Source: an uncultured bacterium
GTDB lineage: Bacteria > Bacillota > Clostridia > Lachnospirales > Anaerotignaceae
Reading direction: 5' to 3'
NCBI GenBank assembly: GCA_905214825.1
Contig: CAJMNV010000070.1
Coordinates: 1-10,051 of the forward strand
Length of the DNA stretch: 10,051 nucleotides
Part shown: positions 1 through 5,078 of the stretch, piece after piece
Numbering within the stretch: the first letter of the stretch is position 1
Layout: the number at the start of each line of letters is the position of its first letter
Notes under the pieces: generated by a model
Told to the model about the DNA's origin: nothing
What the model saw: only the letters and a program-made list of their open reading frames with translations
Databases searched by the model: none
Made by a program: the position numbers and the translations under genes

Positions 1-364
1 AAAATGGTACAGTAGCAGATGGTGAAACTGTAACAGGTAAAGCAACAACAGTAGCGGCAGCGAAAGAAGAAATTGCAACAGCAGAATTTGATGTAGCAAA
101 AGACAATAACACAATCACATTGACTGCAACAACAGGTAATTTTAAAGCAAGTGCAGCAGCAGATTTGTTTACAGTAACACCAGGAGCGACAGGTTTGGCA
201 GTAAATCCTGATAAAGTTGTTGTAAGTGGTAAAACAGCTACATTGACATTTAACACAGCAGCAACAGCAGCAGGTAAAGCAACAGTAACAGTGAAAAAAG
301 GTGCTTTTGAAAATGGTACAGTAGCAGATGGTGAAACTGTAACAGGTAAAGCAACAACAGTAGC
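1..364 (+). repeat. Direct repeat, 309-bp period, in surface protein gene
   Basis: Bases 1-55 are repeated without change at 310-364, both encoding NGTVADGETVTGKATTVA. The 309-bp period equals 103 codons, the length of one protein module. Perfect identity at the DNA level, including silent positions, suggests recent duplication or gene conversion between modules. The final module (372-677) keeps only the fold-like pattern, not the nucleotide identity. Confidence 0.85.
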
Positions 365-677
365 AGCACAAGCAGATGTGAAAGTAGCAGGAGCAAATGC
401 AACACAAGCTCATACAAAAATTACAGTTACATTGACCAAAGGTAAATTTGCGGATAGCTTGACAAAAGATATGTTCACAATTGGAGAGCAGGCAACTGTA
501 ACCAATTTAGAAATTGGTGATACAGCAATTACAGGTGGTGGAACAACAACAGCAACTTTAACATTGAAAAATGCTGTAGATAACACAGGTACATTTAGTT
601 TGACTATCAAAGCAGCAGCATTTGGTAAAGACGTTGTAGTAGTTGCAGATGATGCAACAGTAACAACAGTTGCTTAA
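1..677 (+). CDS. C-terminal part of a repetitive surface-type protein (5' end outside window)
   Basis: The reading frame is already open at the first bases (codons from base 3) and ends at TAA 675-677, so this is the 3' part of a longer gene. The ~224 visible residues are dominated by Ala, Thr, Val, Gly and Lys, have no Cys or Trp, and form modules of about 103 residues. Each module has alternating beta-strand-like stretches (TATLTFNT, KATVTVKKGAF, ATLTLKNAV), as in Ig-like or S-layer-type domains. The window opens inside the end of one module (GTVADGETVTGKATT), a full module follows to about base 371, and a diverged final module runs to the stop. There is no LPXTG motif, C-terminal membrane anchor or SLH domain at this end, so any cell-wall anchor would have to lie upstream. 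Surface location and structural role are inferred from composition and repeats; no specific family is recognised. The TTG at 120 is only an internal codon, not a start. Confidence 0.8.
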   Translation, partial: NGTVADGETVTGKATTVAAAKEEIATAEFDVAKDNNTITLTATTGNFKASAAADLFTVTPGATGLAVNPDKVVVSGKTATLTFNTAATAAGKATVTVKKGAFENGTVADGETVTGKATTVAAQADVKVAGANATQAHTKITVTLTKGKFADSLTKDMFTIGEQATVTNLEIGDTAITGGGTTTATLTLKNAVDNTGTFSLTIKAAAFGKDVVVVADDATVTTVA

Positions 678-760
678 TTTAAGAAGACAAATTGAGTGAT
701 AAAATTGTTATGAAATACAGTTTGATATGATTACTCAATCGGTTTTCGTTGGAAAGCCAA

Positions 761-790
761 AGGGAGTCACAGAAATGTGACTCCTTTTTA
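761..790 (+). terminator. Rho-independent terminator of the surface protein gene
   Basis: A perfect 9-bp stem (GGAGTCACA 763-771, TGTGACTCC 776-784) with a stable GAAA tetraloop is followed by a T run from 785. It lies about 85 bases after the stop codon at 677 and closes that transcription unit. Confidence 0.9.
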
Positions 791-834
791 TTGGAAGAAT
801 GGGAAATTTTTATGTTGAAAAAAGTAGATATTGG

Positions 835-863
835 TTGTCAGGCGGAGAAAAATCTGATAAAAT
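835..863 (+). promoter_or_regulatory. Strong sigma-A promoter with extended -10, no ORF behind it
   Basis: TTGTCA (835-840) is followed by exactly 17 bases and TAAAAT (858-863), which is preceded by TGA to give an extended -10. Transcription should start near 870. No open reading frame with a ribosome binding site follows before the terminator at 1006-1041, so the promoter appears to drive a non-coding transcript. Confidence 0.65.
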
Positions 864-869
864 AGAAAA

Positions 870-1041
870 ATAGAGAAAGTGGGTTTGTCTATTTTTGGAA
901 GGCAGATTGTTTCTCTATTTGAAAAAATTTATTTTTTTGATATTGAGCCGGCTCGCTTTACGGTTTCAATATAAATTGCTCATCAAGGTTTTCCCTCAAA
1001 AACCGGAAAGGGTCACTACGCAAGTGACCCTTTCTCTTTTT
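870..1041 (+). ncRNA. Candidate small structured RNA, ~170 nt
   Basis: Between a near-consensus promoter and a terminator lies about 170 bases with no supportable ORF but several hairpins. Hairpin 1 has a 9-bp closing stem, 870-878 (ATAGAGAAA) with 910-918 (TTTCTCTAT). After an A/T-rich linker, hairpin 2 pairs 940-950 with 961-972 (ATATTGA to TCAATAT, then CCG to CGG, with one unpaired base); its 5' arm also contains the palindrome GAGCCGGCTC (945-954). Hairpin 3 pairs GGTTTT (987-992) with AAAACC (999-1004). The terminator stem then follows. I do not recognise 6S, tmRNA, SRP RNA, RNase P or a known riboswitch in it. The next plus-strand gene (1426) has its own promoter, so this is not obviously a leader. 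Function is unknown. Confidence 0.5.
1006..1041. terminator. Bidirectional terminator
   Basis: A 12-bp stem (GAAAGGGTCACT 1006-1017 with AGTGACCCTTTC 1023-1034, loop ACGCA) is followed on the plus strand by a T-rich tail from 1035. On the minus strand it is followed by CCGGTTTTT. It ends the candidate small RNA and could also end the minus-strand reading frame whose TAA lies at 1042-1044. Confidence 0.85.
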
Positions 1042-1327
1042 TTATTGGAATGTGTGGGTGCGGTGTAAATCATTGGGGGTTAGTGTGACAGAAATGCCTT
1101 TTTCTAGTTGTTTGCTCAAATGGGCGGGATAGAGAACTGAACGCCGCAACAGTTGGAAACGGCAAAATATTACTTGTCCCAACAAAAAAGGGGTATGAAG
1201 AAAAGGTTGAAATAAGAATAGGGCATAAAAACAGACAAAGAAGCATAGCGACCACAATTTTTACAGATGTGCGTTTGTTGAAAATCGAAATTTTTTTGGG
1301 CTGTGAAATGGTTGCAATAAAAATCAT
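1042..1327 (-). pseudogene. Probable frameshifted gene for a ~95-residue small membrane protein
   Basis: On the minus strand an ATG at 1327-1325 has a good ribosome binding site (AAGAGGTG, about 1339-1332). It reads MIFIATISQPKKISIFNK and on to KRTSVKI. In that frame the rest is Ser/Pro/Phe-rich, shadow-like sequence ending at 1070. The next frame is open from about 1257 to a TAA at 1042-1044, directly before the terminator, with a protein-like composition (HLSKQLEKGISVTLTPND) and a hydrophobic stretch near its start. Removing one T from the five-T run at 1258-1262 joins the two frames into one ~95-residue protein with a central membrane segment. Either the gene is broken, a homopolymer length error exists, or only the 85-residue first frame is used. 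No family is recognised. Confidence 0.35.
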
Positions 1328-1357
1328 AAAACACCTCTTAATTTTTTTGAATTTTGT

Positions 1358-1386
1358 TTTACTTGTGCGTGATTCCATGATAAAAT
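1358..1386 (+). promoter_or_regulatory. Promoter for the 36-residue membrane protein
   Basis: TTTACT (1358-1363) is separated by 17 bases from TAAAAT (1381-1386), which is preceded by TGA, giving an extended -10. It lies 40 bases before the start codon at 1426, so the leader would be about 33 bases. Confidence 0.55.
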
Positions 1387-1425
1387 ATTAAAAAAAATTT
1401 ACAACCGAAAAAGGAGGATTTTGAA

Positions 1426-1536
1426 ATGAAAATTGCAAGATTGACATTGAGTGCAGTGGGGTTTGGTGTGTCGGCGGCTTTATTGACACTGACTATATTG
1501 GATATGATAAAAGGGGCAGATTATTGGGAAAAATAG
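1426..1536 (+). CDS. Small single-pass membrane protein, 36 residues
   Basis: ATG 1426 follows a near-perfect ribosome binding site (AAGGAGG 1411-1417) and a plausible promoter, and the frame ends at TAG 1534-1536. The product begins MKIARLTLSAVGFG and ends ADYWEK. It has two positive residues at the start, one continuous hydrophobic segment (about residues 6-26) and a short charged tail, which is the pattern of a one-pass membrane peptide or a very short membrane anchor. I do not recognise a family. The match of promoter, leader, binding site and membrane segment supports expression, but the length alone cannot prove coding. It stands alone: the next gene, gapA at 1737, has its own promoter. 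Confidence 0.6.
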   Translation: MKIARLTLSAVGFGVSAALLTLTILDMIKGADYWEK

Positions 1537-1640
1537 AACATAGTATGAAAAAAAATATGTGATTTTTGTATGAGAATTTGATTTTTAGACATCATAAAAA
1601 GAAGAAAGTTGAGAAATTTGAAAAAATGATAAGAATATGT

Positions 1641-1668
1641 TTGTTATTCCAGGATTTTGTGGTATACT
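1641..1668 (+). promoter_or_regulatory. gapA promoter
   Basis: TTGTTA (1641-1646) and TATACT (1663-1668) are 16 bases apart, and TGG precedes the -10 to give an extended -10. Transcription should start near 1675, at the foot of the leader hairpin. Confidence 0.65.
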
Positions 1669-1675
1669 ATTAGCA

Positions 1676-1711
1676 GGGACAGTGAGAGTGCCGATGTAAC
1701 AAATGTGTCCC
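1676..1711 (+). promoter_or_regulatory. Hairpin at the 5' end of the gapA leader
   Basis: GGGACA (1676-1681) can pair with TGTCCC (1706-1711) around a 24-base loop, placing a hairpin at the very 5' end of the predicted mRNA and leaving the binding site GAGGAGG (1722-1728) free. A 5' hairpin of this kind can stabilise an abundant glycolytic mRNA. It could also be a DNA operator, since inverted GGGACA/TGTCCC arms are symmetric. Neither role is proved by the sequence. Confidence 0.4.
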
Positions 1712-1736
1712 ACGAAAAATAGAGGAGGAATTTTTT

Positions 1737-2744
1737 ATGGTAAAAGTTGGTATCAATGGTTTTGGTCGTATTGGTCGTCTGGTGTTTCGTGCAGCAATTG
1801 AAAGAGGCGATGTGGAAGTTGTGGCTGTGAATGACCCTTTTATTGATGTGGAATATATGATGTATATGTTGAAATATGATTCTGCACATGGTCGTTTCCA
1901 AGGCAAAATGGAAGAAAAAGATGGTAAATTGGTTGTAGATGGGCATGTGGTGACAGTTTATAACATGATGGACCCCAAAGAAATTCCTTGGAAAGAGGCT
2001 GGGGCTGAATATGTGTTGGAGTCCACTGGTTTGTTTACAACAATGGATAAAGCATCTGCACACTTTAACGGTGGGGCAAAAAAAGTTATTATTTCTGCAC
2101 CTTCTGCTGATGCACCTATGTTTGTTATGGGTGTAAACAACAACACTTATACAAAAGATATGACAATCGTTTCCAATGCATCTTGCACAACAAACTGCTT
2201 GGCACCTTTGACAAAAGTAATTGATGATAATTTCGGTATTGTGGAAGGTTTGATGACAACTGTTCACTCCACAACCGCAACACAAAAAACAGTCGATGGC
2301 CCTTCTAAAAAAGATTGGAGAGGTGGTCGTTCCGCAGCAGCGAATATCATTCCTTCCAGCACAGGGGCTGCAAAAGCTGTAGGTAAAGTAATTCCTCATT
2401 TGAATGGCAAATTGACAGGTATGTCTTTTAGAGTACCTACCATTGATGTATCTGTGGTTGATTTGACTTGCCGTTTGGAAAAACCTGCAACTTATGAAGA
2501 AATCAAAGAAGCTGTAAAACGTGCTTGTGAAAATGAAATGAAAGGTATTATGGATTATACAGAAGACGATGTGGTATCTTCTGACTTCTTGTCTGATGCA
2601 CATACTTCTATTTTCGACGCAAAAGCAGGTATTGCTTTGAATGACAACTTTGTAAAATTGGTGAGCTGGTATGATAACGAATGGGGTTACAGCAACAAAG
2701 CACTGGATTTGATAAAACATATGTACAAAGTAGATAACGAATAA
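1737..2744 (+). CDS. gapA: Glyceraldehyde-3-phosphate dehydrogenase, NAD type
   Basis: A complete 335-residue phosphorylating GAPDH, the usual family length. It oxidises glyceraldehyde-3-phosphate to 1,3-bisphosphoglycerate in glycolysis, in the cytosol as a tetramer. The N-terminal Rossmann fold shows VGINGFGRIGR (4-14). The catalytic Cys is C150 in SNASCTTNC, with its partner H177 in TTVHSTT. The C-terminal signature WYDNEWGY is present. Asp33 in VNDPF is the residue that binds the adenosine ribose and favours NAD, and the S-loop keeps the common VDGPS. The start is fixed by family alignment and by GAGGAGG 8 bases upstream. It has its own promoter and ends in a terminator shared with the opposing GAPDH gene, so it is monocistronic. 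The second GAPDH beside it suggests that this copy is the glycolytic one (inference). Confidence 0.97.
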   Translation: MVKVGINGFGRIGRLVFRAAIERGDVEVVAVNDPFIDVEYMMYMLKYDSAHGRFQGKMEEKDGKLVVDGHVVTVYNMMDPKEIPWKEAGAEYVLESTGLFTTMDKASAHFNGGAKKVIISAPSADAPMFVMGVNNNTYTKDMTIVSNASCTTNCLAPLTKVIDDNFGIVEGLMTTVHSTTATQKTVDGPSKKDWRGGRSAAANIIPSSTGAAKAVGKVIPHLNGKLTGMSFRVPTIDVSVVDLTCRLEKPATYEEIKEAVKRACENEMKGIMDYTEDDVVSSDFLSDAHTSIFDAKAGIALNDNFVKLVSWYDNEWGYSNKALDLIKHMYKVDNE

Positions 2745-2748
2745 TAAG

Positions 2749-2775
2749 AAAGAGGAGAATATATTCTCCTCTTTT
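2749..2775. terminator. Bidirectional terminator between the two GAPDH genes
   Basis: AAAGAGGAGAA (2749-2759) pairs with TTCTCCTCTTT (2764-2774) around a TATA loop, followed by T's on the plus strand and, read backwards, by T-rich sequence on the minus strand. It fills most of the 43-base gap between the two convergent stop codons. Confidence 0.85.
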
Positions 2776-2787
2776 TGTTTGTGTTTT

Positions 2788-3807
2788 TTATTGGTTGTCT
2801 TTTTGATACATATAAGCGATTAAGTCAACAACTTTATTGCTATATCCCCATTCATTGTCATACCATGCAATGAGTTTGACAAAGTTATCGTCTAACATGA
2901 TACCGGCAGTTTCGTCAAAAATACAAGTGTGGAAATCACCCAGTAAATCGGAAGAAACAACCTCATCTCTGATATAGCTGATAATGCCTTTCATGCTGGT
3001 TTTGGAGGCTTCTTCGATTTTGGCACAGATTGCATCATATGTGGTATGTGTTTTCAAACGGACGGTTAAATCTACAACAGAAACGTCATTTGTGGGTACA
3101 CGGAAAGACATACCTGTCATTTTGCCTTTTAGTTCTGGTATAACACGTCCCACTGCTTTTGCAGCCCCTGTTGTGGAGGGTATGATATTATTAAAAACAG
3201 AACGACCTGTTCTCCAATCTCTACCAGCTCTGGCATCAACTGCTTTTTGTTTTGCGGTTGCAGAGTGTATGGTGGACATCAAAGCCTGTTCTATGCCGAA
3301 ATTTTCATGAATGATTTTTGCCAAAGGTGCAAGGCAGTTTGTGGTACAAGAGGCATTGGAAACAATATCCATATCCGTTGTATATGTTTCATGGTTGACA
3401 CCCATTACAAATGTTGGCATGATGTCATCTTTAGATGGGGCAGTGAGTATAACTTTTTTTGCACCACCAATTTTATGTAAAGCTGCTTTTTCCATGGTAT
3501 TGAAAGCACCTGTGGATTCGATGATGTATTCTGCACCACAGCTTTTCCAATCAATCAAAGCAGCATCGCTTTCGCTGAAAACATGAATATGTTGTCCATT
3601 TACAATCAATGTATTTTCTTCAATGGAAATATCACCTGTAAAACGTCCAAATATACTGTCATATTTTAATTGATATACCATATATTCTAAATCTGCATTT
3701 CGCAAATTGATACCGCAAAGTTCAAATTCATCTTTTCTTTGCATCAATACACGAAATACAACTCTCCCAATTCTACCAAATCCATTGATACCAACTTTGA
3801 TTGCCAT
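2788..3807 (-). CDS. Second glyceraldehyde-3-phosphate dehydrogenase with altered cofactor pocket
   Basis: A complete 339-residue GAPDH with Rossmann motif VGINGFGRIGR (5-15), catalytic C154 in SNASCTTNC, H181 in STIHSAT and the C-terminal WYDNEWGY. The start is ATG 3807-3805: AAGGAAGG lies 6 bases before it. The in-frame ATG further upstream (3855) would lie before the predicted transcription start and adds residues foreign to the family. It differs from the neighbouring GAPDH at two cofactor positions. Where that protein has VNDPF, this one has INLRN, so the NAD-selecting Asp is replaced by Leu followed by Arg. In the S-loop, VDGPS becomes VDARA, losing the Pro. In known GAPDHs, loss of this Asp and of Pro188 relaxes specificity towards NADP, as in GapB-type enzymes. 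NADP-linked or anabolic use is therefore inferred, not shown. It is monocistronic. Confidence 0.95.
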   Translation of the reverse strand: MAIKVGINGFGRIGRVVFRVLMQRKDEFELCGINLRNADLEYMVYQLKYDSIFGRFTGDISIEENTLIVNGQHIHVFSESDAALIDWKSCGAEYIIESTGAFNTMEKAALHKIGGAKKVILTAPSKDDIMPTFVMGVNHETYTTDMDIVSNASCTTNCLAPLAKIIHENFGIEQALMSTIHSATAKQKAVDARAGRDWRTGRSVFNNIIPSTTGAAKAVGRVIPELKGKMTGMSFRVPTNDVSVVDLTVRLKTHTTYDAICAKIEEASKTSMKGIISYIRDEVVSSDLLGDFHTCIFDETAGIMLDDNFVKLIAWYDNEWGYSNKVVDLIAYMYQKDNQ

Positions 3808-3839
3808 ATTGTTCCTTCCTTTCTTCGCATACAAAATTT

Positions 3840-3852
3840 TGTTTGACAAACA
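3840..3852. promoter_or_regulatory. 13-bp palindrome, candidate operator for the second GAPDH gene
   Basis: TGTTTG-A-CAAACA is a perfect 6-1-6 inverted repeat. It covers the predicted transcription start (~3847) of the minus-strand GAPDH gene and also contains TTGACA (3843-3848), a perfect -35 for a plus-strand promoter. A repressor bound here could block both directions. The regulator is unknown; the site is not a Rex-type TTGTGA-N8-TCACAA motif. Confidence 0.4.
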
Positions 3853-3871
3853 CATTTTAACACACTATGAA
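3843..3871 (+). promoter_or_regulatory. Possible divergent plus-strand promoter
   Basis: TTGACA (3843-3848), 17 bases, then TATGAA (3866-3871). The -35 is perfect and the -10 is weak. It overlaps the minus-strand promoter and would give a ~300-base leader before the gene at 4180. Part of the -35 match comes free with the palindrome, so confidence is low. Confidence 0.25.
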
Positions 3872-3881
3872 AAAAAGTCAT
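3854..3881 (-). promoter_or_regulatory. Promoter of the second GAPDH gene
   Basis: Read on the minus strand, ATGACT (3881-3876) lies 16 bases before TAAAAT (3859-3854), which is preceded by TGT to give an extended -10. The start would be near 3847, leaving a leader of about 40 bases to the ATG at 3807. Confidence 0.5.
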
Positions 3882-4138
3882 GGGTTTTTGAGAAAATTTT
3901 TGTTTTTCAGAACTGTATACAGAAATGAAAATCAAAAAGCATTGTATTTTTATTTATATTGGACAAAAAATGTCCCAATAATATTTTTATTATTTATTTT
4001 ATATAAAAAAATAAATGAAATAAAAAATATTATATTAAAATTATATAGTTTTCTTTTATTCTATTGATAATTATTTATAAAATGATAAAAAACAATGAAA
4101 AAATATGAAAAAAATAGACACAATTATTTTGATGCACG
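3882..4138. other. Very A/T-rich intergenic stretch
   Basis: No gene is supported here. The stretch is almost pure A/T between about 3985 and 4110, typical of a curved or upstream-activating region. The only clear structure is GGAC-N6-TGTCC (3961-3975), flanked by ATT and CAAT so that the arms extend with one bulged C. Both strands have short frames, but none has a ribosome binding site or protein-like composition. Confidence 0.6.
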
Positions 4139-4147
4139 CATAGTATA
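4139..4147 (+). promoter_or_regulatory. Possible promoter of the DUF4397 gene (sigma-K-like or weak sigma-A -10)
   Basis: CATAGTATA (4139-4147) fits the CATA-N3-TA form of the -10 used by the mother-cell sporulation factor sigma-K in Bacillus. The overlapping TATAAC (4144-4149) could serve sigma-A, but I find no -35 at the right spacing for sigma-A. The evidence is a short match only. Confidence 0.25.
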
Positions 4148-4179
4148 ACAGCAACATGATGAATTTTAGGTGAGGCGTT

Positions 4180-4983
4180 ATGGTAGATATTCGAAATATA
4201 AAGGGTTTGGAAACAAGTGCAGATATGAGAATGCCATTACCATTGACAAGAGAAGGTGTGCGACGATTACCAGAGGAGAGTTTGACAGAAGAATTTGTGA
4301 ACGATACCATAAACAAAATGTATCCCGGTATACAGTTGCCAGATAATGTGAATATCACAGTCATTCCGATTATTCCTGGGATTACGTTATTTAGTTATAT
4401 TCGCTTTTTTCATGCAGACCAAGCACAAGGGGCCGTTGATATTTATGTCAATGGGAGAAAAGTAGTCAGTGGATTGCAATATCGAAATTTTACAGAATAT
4501 ATGAAAGCATTTCCAGGATATTATCGTGTGGCTGTGTTTCGTGCAGGGACAAAAACAGACCCGATATGTGTGAGCTATATGAATTTAATTGGCTATCGTA
4601 TTTATACAGCAGCAATGATTGGTGGGCAAAATAGCTGTTTTGAAATGATTAACGACAATCGGCGATATTTGCAAAAAGATAAAGCATATATTCGGTTTGT
4701 ACAATTATCTGCCAATGCACCTAAAATGGACGTATATTTAGATGATAGTTTGGTTTTGGCAGATTTGAATTACAAGGAAATCAGCCGTTATATGGCAGCA
4801 ACCCCAAGAGAACACAACCTCAAATTGCGGGATTACTACAGTGGGGCAGTGATACTGGAAGACCCTTCTGTGGTGCTAAAAGGCGGTAATGCATATAGCA
4901 TCTATGTGGTGGGAGATATGAACGACAAAGTGGGATTGCAAGTGATTATTCCGTTGGAAGGGACTTCTTATTTGAAATTTTAA
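4180..4983 (+). CDS. Protein with two DUF4397-like domains
   Basis: A complete 267-residue protein whose start is set by AGGTGAGG (4168-4175). Residues 72-150 and 169-247 are two copies of a beta-rich domain of DUF4397 type: each opens YIRF followed by a His/Leu-Ser-Ala-like turn (FFHADQAQGAVDIYVNG; VQLSANAPKMDVYLDD). Each then has a short LQYRNF or LNYKEIS helix and a strand ending in PGYYRVAVF or PREHNLKLR. The N-terminal ~65 residues are Pro- and charge-rich. No signal peptide or membrane segment is visible, so secretion by the Sec route is unlikely unless it starts elsewhere. DUF4397 proteins are commonly envelope- or spore-associated in Gram-positive bacteria. A spore role would fit the CATA-N3-TA box upstream but is speculative. 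It stands alone, with no obvious terminator before the coaBC promoter. Confidence 0.85.
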   Translation: MVDIRNIKGLETSADMRMPLPLTREGVRRLPEESLTEEFVNDTINKMYPGIQLPDNVNITVIPIIPGITLFSYIRFFHADQAQGAVDIYVNGRKVVSGLQYRNFTEYMKAFPGYYRVAVFRAGTKTDPICVSYMNLIGYRIYTAAMIGGQNSCFEMINDNRRYLQKDKAYIRFVQLSANAPKMDVYLDDSLVLADLNYKEISRYMAATPREHNLKLRDYYSGAVILEDPSVVLKGGNAYSIYVVGDMNDKVGLQVIIPLEGTSYLKF

Positions 4984-5022
4984 GAAACATAGATAAAAAT
5001 GCTATACGCAAATCGAAAAATT

Positions 5023-5031
5023 TGTTATACT
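5023..5031 (+). promoter_or_regulatory. coaBC promoter, extended -10
   Basis: TGTTATACT contains TG-N-TATACT, a strong extended -10. At the -35 distance only TATACG/CTATAC is found, a weak match. The start would be near 5038, about 40 bases before the ATG at 5079. Confidence 0.5.
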
Positions 5032-5078
5032 GATACAAAAATAAAAACTCCAAAAAACAAAGGAAAAGGTGTTGTATT

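Noticed and set aside
1..364. CRISPR-like repeat array
   Set aside because: The repeat period is 309 bases, in frame with protein modules, with no short spacers.
811..864. 17-codon frame starting at ATG 811
   Set aside because: There is no ribosome binding site at correct spacing, and it runs through the promoter at 835-863.
1676..1711. CggR-type operator in the gapA leader
   Set aside because: The arms GGGACA/TGTCCC are 24 bases apart, not the GGGAC-N6-TGTC spacing of CggR sites, so it is listed only as a leader hairpin.
1644..2720. Long minus-strand open frame (358 codons) opposite gapA
   Set aside because: It is rich in Cys, His and Phe, lies wholly opposite a certain GAPDH gene and is the expected antisense shadow of its codon pattern.
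3808..3855. Upstream in-frame start for the second GAPDH gene
   Set aside because: The ATG at 3855 precedes the predicted transcription start and adds 16 residues foreign to the family. The ATG at 3807 has AAGGAAGG in front.
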